Assembly (NCBI RefSeq): GCF_902459695.1 | Contig: NZ_CABPRZ010000019.1 | Location: 46,229 to 110,228 of the forward strand | DNA length: 64,000 nucleotides | Reading direction: 5' to 3' | Source of the DNA: Pandoraea terrae | GTDB lineage: Bacteria > Pseudomonadota > Gammaproteobacteria > Burkholderiales > Burkholderiaceae | Part shown: piece after piece, positions 1 to 10,671 of the stretch | Numbering within the stretch: position 1 is the stretch's first letter | Layout of the letters: each line of letters opens with the position of its first letter | Notes under the pieces: generated by a model | Told to the model about the DNA's origin: nothing | The model's input: the letters and a program-made list of their open reading frames with translations, nothing else | Database searches by the model: none | Position numbers and translations under genes: made by a program

Positions 1-200
1 AATGCGAGGCCGAACGGATTGATCAGAAAGTGGCCCGGCTCGTTCGGCACCATCGCCGAGATATGCGTGTAGATGAGGTCGTCCCAGCCGTTCAGTGCAA
101 CCAGCCGGTAACAGGCCGCCAGATCGACGCGCATTTGCCGTTCGGCGTCGCTTGCCGGCGTCGCCGCCGCGCGTTTTCCGCCTTGCAGGGTAAAGGACAT
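1..200 (-). CDS. Class II aldolase/adducin family protein (N-terminal part, cut by window edge)
   Basis: The reverse strand from the ATG at 200 reads about 66 codons and runs off the window. The segment with CYRLVALNGWDDLIYTHIS and then PGHFLINPFGL is the usual start of short class II aldolase/adducin proteins, which are Zn-dependent aldolases or epimerases such as fuculose-phosphate aldolase relatives. The metal-binding histidines would lie outside the window, so the reaction cannot be assigned. Only 25 bp separate it from the upstream MFS gene on the same strand, so the two are probably co-transcribed and the carrier may import the aldolase substrate or a precursor. Confidence 0.8.
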   Translation of the reverse strand, partial: MSFTLQGGKRAAATPASDAERQMRVDLAACYRLVALNGWDDLIYTHISAMVPNEPGHFLINPFGLA

Positions 201-225
201 GGCTTGGTCTCCAGATACGGCGAAA

Positions 226-1446
226 TTACGGCGCGCGGCCGAGCGAGCGTTGGCGCTCCCACAGGAAGCCGGCGGCGCCGGCCGCCAACGCGCCCGACGC
301 GCACAACAGCGCCACGTTGAAGCTGCCGGTGTGCGCGACAAGCGGCGCAGCCACCAGCGGCCCGAGGATCTGGCCGATGCCGTACGATGCCGTGATCAGG
401 CCGATCAGGCCATTGGCATTATCCCCCCGCAGGCGGCGCGCCTCGCGCACGCCGTAGACCGAGATCGCCGTGAACGGCAGACCGACCAGCAAGCTGCCGA
501 TGGCGAAACCGGCGACGTTCGGCATCAGGATGCCGAGCACGACGCCCAGCCCCTGCATGAGGTAACAGATGGCCAGCAGCACACGGTTATCCCACACGAC
601 CGGGGCGCGCGCGCCGATGATCGCGCCCGGCATCACCATCAGGCCGAGCAGCGGCCAGAACAGGTCGGGCCACGGCGAGCCGGGCAAGGCCTGGCGCGCG
701 ATCACCGGCAGAAACGTCGCCGTGATGATGTAACCGAAGCCGGCGAGGCCGTAGAGGACCGTCAGCGGCACGACGCTCTCGCCGCTGCCGTGCTGGATCG
801 CGTGCGGCGATGCGGCCTTCGCGCTGTGGACCGGCGCCGGTGCCGGCGAATCGGCCGCGAAGGTACGCCAGATCGTGGCCAGAAGGACGATGGCCAAAAC
901 CCCGCAGATCAGCCAGCCGCCACGGGCAGGCCAGTGCAGCGAAGCATTCAGGCTCGCCAGGATCCCCGTGACGACAATACCGGCGCCAGGGCCCGCAAAG
1001 ATCACGCCACCGAGGCTCGGCATGCGCAGTTCCGCAAGTTTGCGGAAACCCCAGCCAGCGGAGAACACCATGGCCCAGGCGCTCATGACGCCGGCGGCCG
1101 TACGTACGGCAGCCCAGACGATGAAATTGTCGAACACGCCCATCGCGAGCGTGAGCACGGCGGTTGCGGCGAGCGCGAAGCGCACGATCCGCGTCGGCGT
1201 GAGCCGCAGGACCATGCACGACAACGCGCCGATGAAATACCCGGCGTAATTGAGCGAGGCGAGCCAGCTGCCGTGCTGGATGTCGATGATGCCTTCGTGC
1301 AGCATGAGCGGCAGGATCGGCGTGAAAGCGAAGCGGCCGATCCCCATGGCGATGGACAGGGCCAGCATGCAGGACAGCGCGATGCGCCACGCGGCGCGCT
1401 CGCGCGTTGGCACGCCGGCAGACGTTCCGGTTGACGTTGCGGACAT
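226..1446 (-). CDS. YbfB/YjiJ family MFS transporter
   Basis: A 406-residue hydrophobic protein with about 12 membrane segments. The first, rich in Ala/Leu/Met, is followed by GIGRFAFTPILPLML, the hallmark of the YbfB/YjiJ branch of the major facilitator superfamily, and the length is normal for that family. It probably acts as an inner-membrane secondary carrier; its substrate is not known. The gene lies directly upstream of the class II aldolase on the same strand, which suggests an operon. The start ATG at 1446 has no strong Shine-Dalgarno, but the family alignment supports an N-terminus near here. Confidence 0.85.
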   Translation of the reverse strand: MSATSTGTSAGVPTRERAAWRIALSCMLALSIAMGIGRFAFTPILPLMLHEGIIDIQHGSWLASLNYAGYFIGALSCMVLRLTPTRIVRFALAATAVLTLAMGVFDNFIVWAAVRTAAGVMSAWAMVFSAGWGFRKLAELRMPSLGGVIFAGPGAGIVVTGILASLNASLHWPARGGWLICGVLAIVLLATIWRTFAADSPAPAPVHSAKAASPHAIQHGSGESVVPLTVLYGLAGFGYIITATFLPVIARQALPGSPWPDLFWPLLGLMVMPGAIIGARAPVVWDNRVLLAICYLMQGLGVVLGILMPNVAGFAIGSLLVGLPFTAISVYGVREARRLRGDNANGLIGLITASYGIGQILGPLVAAPLVAHTGSFNVALLCASGALAAGAAGFLWERQRSLGRAP

Positions 1447-1552
1447 AACGACGTTTGTCTTCTTCGGTGGGAGGCGAGAGACGATTACTTTACATGGAAA
1501 CGGCTGAGCGCACCCGGGCCACCTGCCCTCGCAACTGTTTCGGCGTGCAATG

Positions 1553-1580
1553 AAAAACGCGCGCCGAAGCGCGCGTTTTC
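1553..1580 (-). terminator. Rho-independent terminator of alaS
   Basis: A perfect 11-bp stem (1554-1564 with 1569-1579) closes a CGAA loop (TTCG on the minus strand) and is followed in the minus direction by a run of T. It lies 33 bp past the alaS stop codon. The stem is symmetric and flanked by A and T tracts, so it could also work for transcripts from the other side. Confidence 0.85.
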
Positions 1581-1612
1581 CGAACCGTGTCGCAGCACGA
1601 CCGGCTTAAGGC

Positions 1613-4237
1613 TTACAGCTTGCCGGCCACCCAGCCTTGAACCCCTGCGAGGGCTTCGGGCAGATGCGTCGGATCGGTGCCGCCGGCTTGCGCCATGTCC
1701 GGACGGCCGCCGCCCTTGCCGCCAACCTGCTGGGCAACGAAGTTCACGAGTTCGCCCGCCTTCACCTTCGACGTGGCATCGGCGGTAACGCCCGCAATCA
1801 GGCTGACCTTGCCGCCGTCGACCGCCGCCAGCACGATAGCCGCCGTCTTCAGCTTGTCCTTGAGCTTGTCCATCGTTTCGCGCAGGGTCTTGACGTCAGC
1901 GCCGTCGAGCTTTGCGGCGAGCACCTTGATGCCGCTCACGTCGATGGCTTGTGCGACAAGTTCGTCGCCCTGATTCGACGCCAGCTTCGACTTCAGCGCC
2001 GCCAGCTCCTTCTCGAGCGACTTCACCTGATCCTGGACCTGGCCGATACGCTGTGTCAGTTCGGCCGGTTGCGTCTTCAATGCTGCCGCAGCTTCGGAAA
2101 TCTGCGCATCGAGCTTCTGCACGAGATGCAATGCGTTGTCGCCCGTAATCGCCTCCACGCGGCGGATACCGGCAGCCACGCCGCCTTCCATCACGATCTT
2201 GAACAGGCCGATATCGCCGGTGCGGCTTACGTGCGTGCCGCCGCACAGTTCGCGCGACGTGCCGATGTCGAGCACGCGGACTTCATCGCCGTATTTTTCG
2301 CCGAACAGGGCCATCGCGCCGCCCTTCACCGCGTCGTCGAACGACATCAGCGCCGCTTGCGTGGCTTGATTGGCGAGCACTTCGGCGTTGACGAGTTCTT
2401 CGACGCGGCGGATTTCGTCGGCGCTCATCGCGGCGTTGTGCGCAAAGTCGAAGCGGGTCTTGTCGGCGTCGACCAGCGAGCCCTTCTGTTGCACGTGGCC
2501 GCCGAGAACTTCACGCAACGCCTTGTGCATCAGGTGGGTGGCCGAGTGGTTCCGGATCGTGCGCGCGCGGCGAACGGCATCGACTTCCGCGGTGAGCGCG
2601 TCGCCCACTTTGAGCGCACCCGATTCGAGCGTGCCGTAGTGACCGAAGACATCCGGCTGGATCTTTTGCGTGTCGGAGACCGCAAAGCGGGCGCCGTTCG
2701 CAAGGAGCAGGCCCTGATCGCCGACCTGACCGCCGGACTCGGCATAGAACGGCGTGCGGTCCAGCACGACGATGCCGCTTTGGCCGGCCGACAGCGAACC
2801 GACGCTGACGCCGTCGAGGTACAGCGCCGTGATCTTGGCGCCTTCGATCGTGAGTTCGTCATAACCGCGGAATTCGGTCTTGGCGCCGGCGTATTCGAGC
2901 GCAGCGGCCATCTTGAACTTGCCGGCGGCGCGCGCCTGCTCGCGTTGACGGCCCATCGCAGCGTTGAACGCCGCTTCGTCGACCGACATCTGGCGTTCGC
3001 GGCAGACGTCCGCCGTCAGGTCGAGCGGGAAGCCGTAGGTATCGTGCAGCTTGAACGCCACTTCGCCATCGAGCGTGGTCACGCCGCGCGTTTGCATGTC
3101 GGCCAGCGCGCTTTCGAGAATTTCCATGCCGTTCTCGATCGTCTCGCCGAAACGCTCTTCTTCCTGCCTGAGAATGTCCATCACGCGCTGTTGCGCGTCG
3201 GCCAGTTCCGGATAGGCGGTGCCCATTTCCGCCACCAGGTCCGGCACCAGTTTGTAGAAGAATGCCTTCTTGCAGCCGAGCTTGTACCCGTGACGGATCG
3301 CGCGGCGGATGATCCGGCGCAGCACATAGCCCCGGCCTTCATTGCCCGGGATCACGCCGTCGACGATCAGGAACGAGCACGCGCGGATGTGATCGGCGAT
3401 CACCTTGAGCGAGTTCGCGCTCAGGTCGGTCACGCCCGTTTCACGGGCGGCGGCCTTGATCAGGTGCTGGAACAGGTCGATGTCATAGTTGCTGTGCACA
3501 TGCTGCAGCACCGCGGCGATACGCTCGAGCCCCATGCCCGTGTCCACGCACGGCTTGGGCAGCGGGGCCATGTTGCCCTGCTCGTCGCGGTTGAACTGCA
3601 TGAACACGAGATTCCAGACCTCGATGTAGCGGTCGCCGTCTTCTTCCGGCGATCCCGGCGGGCCACCCCACACTTCAGGGCCGTGGTCGAAGAAGATTTC
3701 CGTGCAGGGACCGCACGGGCCCGTATCGCCCATCTGCCAGAAATTGTCGGACGCGTAACGCGCGCCCTTGTTGTCGCCGATGCGGATGATGCGCTCGGTC
3801 GGCACGCCGACTTCCCTGGCCCAGATGTCGTAAGCCTCGTCATCTTCCTGATAGACCGTTACCCACAGCTTGTCCTGAGGCAGGCCGTAATCGACCGTCA
3901 GCAATTCCCACGCGTACTTGATTGCGTCGCGCTTGAAATAGTCGCCGAACGAGAAATTGCCGAGCATTTCGAAGAACGTGTGGTGACGGGCCGTGTAGCC
4001 CACGTTCTCCAGGTCGTTATGCTTGCCGCCGGCGCGCACGCTGCGCTGGGCCGTCGTGGCGCGCGTGTATGGACGCGACTCGAGACCGAGAAAGACGTCC
4101 TTGAACTGCACCATGCCCGAGTTCGTGAACAGCAGCGTCGGATCGTTGGACGGCACGAGACTCGACGAGCGCACGATCGTGTGCCCCTTGGACTCGAAGA
4201 ACTTGAGGAATTTTTCCCGGATTTCTGCGGCTTTCAT
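1613..4237 (-). CDS. alaS: Alanyl-tRNA synthetase
   Basis: An 874-residue cytoplasmic class II synthetase that charges tRNA-Ala. The N-terminus [19 protein letters not shown] is canonical, so the start is the ATG at 4237; the open frame continues about 90 codons further upstream but that part has no family similarity. The editing-domain zinc motif is visible as HSATHLMH near residue 562 and CGGTHV near 665, and the C-terminal glycine-rich C-Ala domain ends the protein. The length matches other proteobacterial AlaS. A TATAAT-like hexamer lies at 4293-4298. The gene is monocistronic, with a strong terminator just downstream. Confidence 0.98.
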   Translation of the reverse strand: MKAAEIREKFLKFFESKGHTIVRSSSLVPSNDPTLLFTNSGMVQFKDVFLGLESRPYTRATTAQRSVRAGGKHNDLENVGYTARHHTFFEMLGNFSFGDYFKRDAIKYAWELLTVDYGLPQDKLWVTVYQEDDEAYDIWAREVGVPTERIIRIGDNKGARYASDNFWQMGDTGPCGPCTEIFFDHGPEVWGGPPGSPEEDGDRYIEVWNLVFMQFNRDEQGNMAPLPKPCVDTGMGLERIAAVLQHVHSNYDIDLFQHLIKAAARETGVTDLSANSLKVIADHIRACSFLIVDGVIPGNEGRGYVLRRIIRRAIRHGYKLGCKKAFFYKLVPDLVAEMGTAYPELADAQQRVMDILRQEEERFGETIENGMEILESALADMQTRGVTTLDGEVAFKLHDTYGFPLDLTADVCRERQMSVDEAAFNAAMGRQREQARAAGKFKMAAALEYAGAKTEFRGYDELTIEGAKITALYLDGVSVGSLSAGQSGIVVLDRTPFYAESGGQVGDQGLLLANGARFAVSDTQKIQPDVFGHYGTLESGALKVGDALTAEVDAVRRARTIRNHSATHLMHKALREVLGGHVQQKGSLVDADKTRFDFAHNAAMSADEIRRVEELVNAEVLANQATQAALMSFDDAVKGGAMALFGEKYGDEVRVLDIGTSRELCGGTHVSRTGDIGLFKIVMEGGVAAGIRRVEAITGDNALHLVQKLDAQISEAAAALKTQPAELTQRIGQVQDQVKSLEKELAALKSKLASNQGDELVAQAIDVSGIKVLAAKLDGADVKTLRETMDKLKDKLKTAAIVLAAVDGGKVSLIAGVTADATSKVKAGELVNFVAQQVGGKGGGRPDMAQAGGTDPTHLPEALAGVQGWVAGKL

Positions 4238-4292
4238 AGCGTGCGGTAGGAGACGTGCTGGCGGCGCCAGGCAGGTATTTTGCAAACTTTTG

Positions 4293-4298
4293 ATTATA
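4293..4298 (-). promoter_or_regulatory. Probable -10 hexamer of the alaS promoter
   Basis: The minus strand reads TATAAT here, 56 bp upstream of the alaS start. No good -35 hexamer is found at 16-18 bp, so only the -10 element is proposed. Confidence 0.4.
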
Positions 4299-4506
4299 CG
4301 GGAAAACGTCCCGCCGGCACCGCCGGGATACCGCAGCCGCCGGGGGGACAAAGCGATCCGCATAGCGGAATGCGACTTTGCAGCGCGCCGCGCTGGCCGT
4401 ACACTTTTCGCCACGATGTTCCGCGTAGCAAGACAACGTTCCGCAAGCTTCGACGCGCCCGGACAATGCGCGCCGGATAACGACAATTCGAGGGAGAAGA
4501 CAATCG

Positions 4507-5730
4507 ATGGGCGCACTCAGCCATATCCGCGTACTGGACCTGTCGCGCGTGCTCGCCGGCCCGTGGTGCACACAAAACCTGGCCGACCTGGGGGCCGACG
4601 TGATCAAGATCGAACGGCCCGGCGCCGGCGACGACACACGCACCTGGGGCCCACCGTACCAACGTGACGCCGAAGGCCACGACACGGCGGAGGCTGCGTA
4701 CTACCTCGCCGCGAATCGCAACAAGCGCTCGCTCACGCTCGATATCTCGCACCCCGAGGGGCAGGCCGTAGTACGGGCGCTGGCCGCGCAAAGCGATGTC
4801 GTCGTCGAGAACTACAAGGTCGGACAGTTGGCACGTTACGGGCTCGACTACGCAACGCTTGCGGCCGTGAAACCGGATCTCGTCTACTGCTCGATCACCG
4901 GCTTCGGACAGGACGGCCCCTATGCTGCGCGCCCGGGCTACGACTTCATCGTGCAAGGCATGGGGGGATTCATGAGCGTGACGGGCGAGCGCGACGAACT
5001 GCCCGGCGGCGGCCCGCAGAAGGCCGGCGTGGCGATCGCGGACCTGATGACCGGCATGTACGCCAGCCTTGCGATCATGGCCGCGCTCACGCACCGCGAC
5101 CGCACCGGCGTTGGCCAGTACATCGACATGGCGCTGCTTGACACGCAAGTTGCCATGCTGGCCAACATGAATACCAATTACCTGGCAAGCGAGCGCGCCC
5201 CGGTGCGATGGGGCAATGCGCATCCGAACATCGTGCCGTACCAGACGTTCCAGTGTGCCGACGACGGCTGGATCATCGTCGCCGTGGGCAACGATGGCCA
5301 GTTCAGGAAGTTCATCGAAGCCGGCGGACAGCCGGGGCTTGCGGACGACGCGCGCTTCGCGACCAACCCGGCACGCGTACGCCATCGCGACCTGCTCGTG
5401 CCGTTGCTGGCCGATATGGTGCGCACCCTGACGAAAGATGAATGGATCGCGCGGCTCGAAACTGCCGGCGTGCCATGCGGGCCGATCAACACACTGCCGG
5501 AAGTCTTCGCACATCCGCAGGTGCGGGCACGCGGCATGCAGGTCGACCTGCCGCATGCATCGGGCGGCACGGCGCGGCTCGTTGCGAATCCGATCAAGCT
5601 GAGCGCGACGCCGGTCCGCGCCGAGATGGCCCCGCCAACCCTGGGCCAGCACAGCGACGCGATCCTGCAGGAACGCCTGGGCTACGGCCCCGAGCAGATC
5701 GCGGCGCTAAGGGCGGCAGGTATCGTCTGA
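4507..5730 (+). CDS. CaiB/BaiF family CoA-transferase
   Basis: A 407-residue class III CoA-transferase that moves CoA between acyl-CoA and free carboxylic acids in the cytoplasm. The N-terminus [20 protein letters not shown] is typical, and the segment [11 protein letters not shown] carries the catalytic Asp of the family. The length is normal. A GGGAGAAG ribosome site lies a few bases before the ATG. It is divergent from alaS with 269 bp between them. No linked acyl-CoA genes identify the substrate (formyl-, succinyl- or carnitine-type transfer are all possible). Confidence 0.9.
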   Translation: MGALSHIRVLDLSRVLAGPWCTQNLADLGADVIKIERPGAGDDTRTWGPPYQRDAEGHDTAEAAYYLAANRNKRSLTLDISHPEGQAVVRALAAQSDVVVENYKVGQLARYGLDYATLAAVKPDLVYCSITGFGQDGPYAARPGYDFIVQGMGGFMSVTGERDELPGGGPQKAGVAIADLMTGMYASLAIMAALTHRDRTGVGQYIDMALLDTQVAMLANMNTNYLASERAPVRWGNAHPNIVPYQTFQCADDGWIIVAVGNDGQFRKFIEAGGQPGLADDARFATNPARVRHRDLLVPLLADMVRTLTKDEWIARLETAGVPCGPINTLPEVFAHPQVRARGMQVDLPHASGGTARLVANPIKLSATPVRAEMAPPTLGQHSDAILQERLGYGPEQIAALRAAGIV

Positions 5731-5845
5731 TTGCATCCGAATGATGCGGTCATCCGTAAGGGGGTGGATGGGGCGGTTTTCGCCGGCAAAATCGCCCACC
5801 CACTCACCCACTCGCCCACAGGCTCGGCGTGGCACGGAGGATCAC

Positions 5846-6529
5846 ATGCTCAGGAATTCGCTGCCCGGACAGGTGATATATTGTGATGAACACCCACGCC
5901 GGGGCGAAATTTGCCCGATTCTGCCCATGACCGACATCGCAGGCAATGCAGCGCACGAAGCCAATCGATTGGCAGACGAGCAGCACCAGGCGCGCCGCGA
6001 GTTGCTGAATCAGAACCTGCGGCGCGTGGCCCAAGGCGACGAGCAAGCGTTTGCGGAGCTCTACCGGCTCACCTCTTGCCGCGTCTACGGCGTCGTCTTG
6101 CGCATTCTGCGGGATCGCGCCGAGGCGGAGGACGTCCTTCAGGAGGTGTTTACGACCGTCTGGCGCAAGGCTGACGGATTCGATGCCGCGCGAGGCACAG
6201 CGCTGACGTGGCTGTTTTCGCTCGCGCGCAATCGCGCGATCGACCGCATCCGCCAACATCGCGAGACGCTCTTCGAGGACGGACAGGAAATCGACATCGC
6301 CGACGATGACCCGTCGCCGGCCGCATTGGCTGAAAGCAGCCAGGAGCGGCAACGTCTGGAGCGTTGCCTTGAGGCGCTGGGCCCGCAACAGAAAAATGCA
6401 GTCCGGGAAGCGTTCTTTACCGGTGTTTCATACAGTGAACTGGCGGAACGCGCGAGCGTGCCGCTCGGCACCATGAAAAGCTGGATCCGGCGCAGCCTGA
6501 TGCAACTCAAGACGTGTCTCGAACAATGA
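5846..6529 (+). CDS. ECF RNA polymerase sigma factor (SigK type)
   Basis: An ECF sigma factor. Sigma region 2 is visible (AEDVLQEVFTTVWRKAD, then TALTWLFSLARNRAIDRIR), and region 4 has the HTH YSELAERASVPLGTMKSWIRR. I chose the ATG at 5846 because CGGAGG lies 5 bases before it; an in-frame ATG at 5927 gives a more usual 200-residue protein and is a realistic alternative. The stop overlaps the ATG of the anti-sigma gene (ATGA), so the two are translationally coupled and the sigma factor is probably held inactive by that membrane protein. Targets are not visible. Confidence 0.9.
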   Translation: MLRNSLPGQVIYCDEHPRRGEICPILPMTDIAGNAAHEANRLADEQHQARRELLNQNLRRVAQGDEQAFAELYRLTSCRVYGVVLRILRDRAEAEDVLQEVFTTVWRKADGFDAARGTALTWLFSLARNRAIDRIRQHRETLFEDGQEIDIADDDPSPAALAESSQERQRLERCLEALGPQQKNAVREAFFTGVSYSELAERASVPLGTMKSWIRRSLMQLKTCLEQ

Positions 6530-7272
6530 ATACGCCCCTCGACCCCGATAACGAAATCCGCTGCGCGGAATACGCACTGGGTGTGCTCGACGCCACCGAG
6601 CGGCGCGCGTTCGAAGACGCCCTGGCGCGCGATCCCGCAATGCGTGCGGAACTCGAGCGCTGGCAGCAACGGCTCGTTCCGCTCGCGGAAGACGTCCCCG
6701 AAATCGGCGCCCCGCCACGTGTCTGGACCCGCATTCAACGCGATCTTGGCTTGATGGGCGGCACGGCGGCGGTCGCTGCCGCTGCACCTGCGGCGGCGGC
6801 GCGGCGCGGTTGGTGGGACAACCTGGCGCTGTGGCGTTGGGTCGGGATGGGCGCAAGCGTGGCGGCCGTTACGCTGCTCGCCGTGAGTCTCGGCGTGCTC
6901 CGCGTTACCCCGCAAGTTGCCACTGCCACCGATGCCTATATGGCCGCCGCCATTGCGCGCAGCGACGGCATCGTGCACTGGACAGTCACGGTGGATCTGC
7001 GCCGGGCCCGGATGGTCTTGGTGCCGGCCGCCCCTGCGACGGTCGCGACAGACCGGTCGACGGAACTGTGGCTGATTCCACCGGGCGCCAAGCCGATTTC
7101 GCTCGGCGTCTTCACGCCGGACGCGCCGGCAACTGTGACGCTGCCGCCGCAGATCGCTGCACAGCTGAGCGACAAGGCCGCGCTGGCGGTGTCGATCGAG
7201 CCGCGCGGCGGCTCGCCCACCGGCCAACCGACCGGCCCGGTGGTTGCGACCGGACCAATGCGCGGCACGTGA
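6526..7272 (+). CDS. Anti-sigma factor, RskA-like
   Basis: A 248-residue protein with a cytoplasmic helical N-terminus (CAEYALGVLDATERRAFED, the anti-sigma binding region), an Ala-rich linker, one membrane segment near residues 108-128 and an extracytoplasmic C-terminal domain of the RskA family. It should bind and silence the ECF sigma factor encoded just upstream, releasing it after an envelope signal, as known for SigK/RskA pairs. The start at 6526 overlaps the sigma stop codon; a GTG four codons upstream is the alternative. The protein ends in a Gly/Pro/Thr-rich tail. Confidence 0.88.
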   Translation: MNTPLDPDNEIRCAEYALGVLDATERRAFEDALARDPAMRAELERWQQRLVPLAEDVPEIGAPPRVWTRIQRDLGLMGGTAAVAAAAPAAAARRGWWDNLALWRWVGMGASVAAVTLLAVSLGVLRVTPQVATATDAYMAAAIARSDGIVHWTVTVDLRRARMVLVPAAPATVATDRSTELWLIPPGAKPISLGVFTPDAPATVTLPPQIAAQLSDKAALAVSIEPRGGSPTGQPTGPVVATGPMRGT

Positions 7273-7440
7273 GGGGTATGCAGTGGGAAAATTCCCGATG
7301 AACATCGGGACAGATTCGACACGGACCACGCCTTCTCTTTGCTATACTCTTGCCTTCGCGACGGACCGAACCCGCCGCGCCGGGCCGCGCCGTACAAGGC
7401 CCCGCGCCATCGGGCTTCGCAAGTCAGCGATCTGGTCCTG

Positions 7441-7515
7441 CTCTCCGTAGTTCAATGGATAGAACAAGTGCCTCCTAAGCGCTAGATACAGGTTCGATTC
7501 CTGTCGGGGGGACCA
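7441..7515 (+). tRNA. tRNA-Arg (anticodon CCT)
   Basis: A 75-nt cloverleaf with encoded CCA. The acceptor strand CTCTCCG pairs with CGGGGGG using two G-U pairs. The D stem is GTTC/GAAC, the anticodon loop is CTCCTAA within GTGCC..GGCGC-like context, and the T arm is ACAGGTTCGATTCCTGT. The anticodon CCT reads the rare AGG codon. The 3' end of this tRNA is a common integration site for mobile DNA. A TATACT hexamer at 7343-7348 may belong to its promoter. Confidence 0.93.
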
Positions 7516-8788
7516 GCCCATCAAGGGTTTTGGCAGTCGCCGTGACACGTTTGTGACAAATCGGACGACTTTGAACGGTCGCGGAAGTCACTTACTGCAA
7601 CAGTAACAGCGTAGCCGAGCATGTCCTGATGACCACGCTTGCGCTCGTGCGCAATTACCTGCCGTCTCATCAATGGGTGCTCAATGGCGGCTGGTCGGGA
7701 TGCGGTGGCGGCAGCGCTCGAAAGCGCTCAATTGGCGGGCGATGGGGGCGACGTGTGGTTCCCGCACAGCCGGCGCCGGCGGACCATGCTTGGCGCCACA
7801 GGCCGTACCACGGCATGACGGCGCACATTTCGGGCACCACCCTGTCGGCACAGGCGCGCTACGCGGCAGGCACCCGCGAAATTCTCGAATGCCATTTCCA
7901 AGGTAGGCCGATCCGCAACGAGTATCTGATCGTGCAAGATGGTAGGCTCGCAGGTGTCGGCGCGCACTCGTACAGCGCCGGCAACGCCACAAGCGCGTCG
8001 GAGGAAGCTCCGCGCTTCACGAAGTCCGCCTGATCTCGCCCTGTTATCCCGTTCGCTCAGCGCGCCCAATTGTGGCGCAGCGGGACCGTTCTCATTCATG
8101 CAGATTAGCGCCGCCAAGGGCGCACCGCGGCTCGAAAAAATTGCAATGGCGGCGGCTCGCGTGATTACATCTGCGCCGACAAAATCTGCACAATTGCGGG
8201 GCAATGACGCAGAAGATGCATTTCACCCTTTATGGGAGCTTGGGGGCAAATTACATTTGCCCGGTCACAAGCGTTCGCGACTTTCCGCGCAAGCACTACC
8301 CAAGCAAGCGGAGCCACCTCTACTTTCTTCTGCCTGCAGTTATTAAGTTGGCACTGTTGATCTTGAAATCGACCGCTAGTGAGGGCGCGCGACGAACGTG
8401 TTCGTCGGTCGAGTGCCTTGGTGGTTGACTGCCGATGTCGCACGCATTCGATTGTAAATTAATGCCGGGATTCAAACGATCGTTTAAAGAAATCTCTCGA
8501 ATGTGGTGACGCTAACTTCGCAGCCCCGGGAGCGCATCGGCAATCAAGAAAATTCCGTTTTTCGCTCCTGCATTTACACACTGGAACCTATCCACAATCT
8601 GGTCATCTCGATGTACTATGAACAATCAACATCGACGGGAAAATGCGATGCGATATCACTATTGTAGCTATGGAAGATGTCGTCGATAAACCACGAATCA
8701 GTCGCACAATTTTAATGTTTTGGTCAAACCCATCGCTGGCCGCCGACGCACAAATTTCTAATGGAAACATGCTGGTAATCGGAAAAAC
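7516..8788. other. 1.27-kb region without a convincing gene, next to tRNA-Arg
   Basis: Open frames of 60-158 codons occur on both strands, for example 7629-8033 (+) and 7728-8204 (-), but none shows a recognisable domain, a good ribosome site or a clear coding signature. The right half (about 8430-8800) is visibly more AT-rich than the surroundings. The position directly 3' of a tRNA gene suggests an eroded insertion, but I see no integrase remnant and no second copy of the tRNA end. Confidence 0.4.
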
Positions 8789-8806
8789 ATGCGACCTCTT
8801 AACCAA

Positions 8807-10528
8807 ATGAAAGTATTTAATAAGCTTCTCGCCGCGTTTCTGATGGTGGTGGCGATGTTAATTGGCGTTGGGGTATTTGCGATCTACGAACTCAGCCGGG
8901 TCAACGACCAAGCCGTTGAAATCAGGGACAACTGGTTGCCAAGCGTACAAAGTTCCGCCGCGATGGCCGGCAGCCTGGGAGAGTTCAGGAACGGAGAGCT
9001 TCAGCATGTACAGTCGACCACTGACGCCGACATGACGAAGTATGAGAAGCAAATGGATAACGCGCTGGCGAATTACCGCAAGGCCGACAGCATCTATGCC
9101 AAGCTCATCACCGAGCCGGAGGAGCGGCAACTGTATAGTGATATCGGGAAATTGCTGACTGATTATCTCAATGAGCATGCCAAGATTATCGCGCTGTCCC
9201 GCCAGAACAAGAACGAGGAAGCACTTCAACTGGTACGTGGAGATGCCTCCCGTTTGCGACACGCAATTGATGACAAGCTGAAACGTATTGTCGAAATCAA
9301 CGTCGATGGCTCCGAACGCTCCGGTAAGGAAGCTGCCCAAATTTACGCTGCAGCGCGTTTGGCGGTGCTCATCGTTTTGGGCGTGGCGACCGTTTTGGGT
9401 ATCGCGCTGGCATATGTCATTGCCCGCGGCCTGACGAAACAATTAGGTGGGGAGCCCGGCGATGCGGCCACGCTCGCCAGCGAGATCGCCAACGGCAATC
9501 TACTGGCCCAGGTTCATTTGCACCCGCGCGACCGATCGAGCCTGATGTTCTCGTTGGCGGCCATGAAAGATCAACTGACGAACATTATGCGCGGCATCAA
9601 GGTCTCGAGCGATGCGATTGCGGTGGCGGCCGACGAGATCGCCCAGGGCAACACTAATTTGTCGCAGCGCACCGAAGAGCAAGCGGCTTCCCTGGAGGAG
9701 ACCGCTGCGAGCATGGAAGAGCTCACCGCGACGGTGCGGCACAATGCCGACAACGCAAAACAAGCCGCTACGCTCGCCGCGAATGCGTCGGCGGTGGCCA
9801 CTCGAGGTGGCGAGACGGTTGGCCGTGTCGTCGATACGATGCACGGCATTTCGGAGAGTTCTTCGAAAGTCGCCGAGATCATCGGCGTGATCGACAGCAT
9901 TGCGTTCCAGACCAACATTTTGGCGCTCAACGCCGCGGTGGAAGCGGCGCGTGCCGGAGAGCAAGGACGCGGCTTCGCGGTCGTCGCGGGAGAAGTGCGG
10001 ACACTGGCGCAGCGTAGCGCGGCAGCGGCGAAGGAGATCAAGTCGCTGATCGATCAGTCGGTCGCGCGCGTTGATATGGGAGCCAAGCTGGTTGAGGAAG
10101 CAGGCGGAACCATTACCGAGATTGTCCGATCCGTCAAGCGCGTGACCGACATCGTTGGAGAAATTTCGTCAGCATCGGGCGAACAACGCACCGGTATCGA
10201 ACAGGTGAATACTGCCGTCGGACAGATGGATGAGGTAACCCAACAAAACGCCGCACTGGTGGAAGAGGCGTCGGCAGCCGCGCAGTCGCTGGCGGAACAG
10301 GCGAAAATCCTGCGGGACGCGGTGGCAGTGTTCAGGGTCAGTGATGGTCATGGCGCTGGCGCTGCCGGCGCGGCCGCGGTGCGCTCTGCCGGGGCCACGC
10401 CATTATCCGTTGTGCCAACTACGTCGCGGCGCGAACCCCTTGTTTCTCGTACGATGACTCGTACAACGGCATTGCGCGCGGTGCCGGCAACGTCAGGGGA
10501 AAGTAACGCCGATTGGCAGTCGTTCTGA
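8807..10528 (+). CDS. Methyl-accepting chemotaxis protein
   Basis: A Tsr/Tar-type chemoreceptor of about 573 residues. A membrane segment at the N-terminus is followed by a periplasmic four-helix-bundle region, a second membrane segment ([19 protein letters not shown]), a HAMP domain and a long MCP signalling domain with the conserved hairpin [19 protein letters not shown]. The last residues are DWQSF, which fits the C-terminal pentapeptide that tethers CheR and CheB. The ATG at 8807 (MKVFNKLL) is preferred; 8789 is also in frame. No other chemotaxis genes are nearby, so it is an orphan receptor and its ligand is unknown. Confidence 0.93.
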   Translation: MKVFNKLLAAFLMVVAMLIGVGVFAIYELSRVNDQAVEIRDNWLPSVQSSAAMAGSLGEFRNGELQHVQSTTDADMTKYEKQMDNALANYRKADSIYAKLITEPEERQLYSDIGKLLTDYLNEHAKIIALSRQNKNEEALQLVRGDASRLRHAIDDKLKRIVEINVDGSERSGKEAAQIYAAARLAVLIVLGVATVLGIALAYVIARGLTKQLGGEPGDAATLASEIANGNLLAQVHLHPRDRSSLMFSLAAMKDQLTNIMRGIKVSSDAIAVAADEIAQGNTNLSQRTEEQAASLEETAASMEELTATVRHNADNAKQAATLAANASAVATRGGETVGRVVDTMHGISESSSKVAEIIGVIDSIAFQTNILALNAAVEAARAGEQGRGFAVVAGEVRTLAQRSAAAAKEIKSLIDQSVARVDMGAKLVEEAGGTITEIVRSVKRVTDIVGEISSASGEQRTGIEQVNTAVGQMDEVTQQNAALVEEASAAAQSLAEQAKILRDAVAVFRVSDGHGAGAAGAAAVRSAGATPLSVVPTTSRREPLVSRTMTRTTALRAVPATSGESNADWQSF

Positions 10529-10607
10529 CTAGCGCCGAACAGGGCGGGCACTCGCCAAGAGCATTTGTGCCCGCCTGTCCGCGCTCCGGTTGTCCACCAG
10601 AACGACA

Positions 10608-10631
10608 AGGCGCCACGCGATCAGGGCGCCT
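10608..10631. terminator. Possible weak hairpin between convergent genes
   Basis: AGGCGCC and GGCGCCT can pair around a 10-nt loop between the convergent chemoreceptor and cyclodeaminase genes. There is no T tract, so it may only be a stabilising 3' hairpin. Confidence 0.25.
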
Positions 10632-10671
10632 CGTCGTCGGGGTGGCACCATTGTTTTACCGGGTATGAAAT

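Noticed and set aside
1637..4249. 870-codon open frame opposite alaS
   Set aside because: Antisense shadow of a GC-rich gene; alaS is unambiguous and the shadow has no recognisable domain.
7629..8033. 134-codon open frame after tRNA-Arg
   Set aside because: No family recognised, no ribosome site, and composition does not clearly favour coding; described only as part of the gene-poor region.
8603..8806. 67-codon minus-strand open frame upstream of the chemoreceptor
   Set aside because: Short, in an AT-rich control region, without similarity or start signal.
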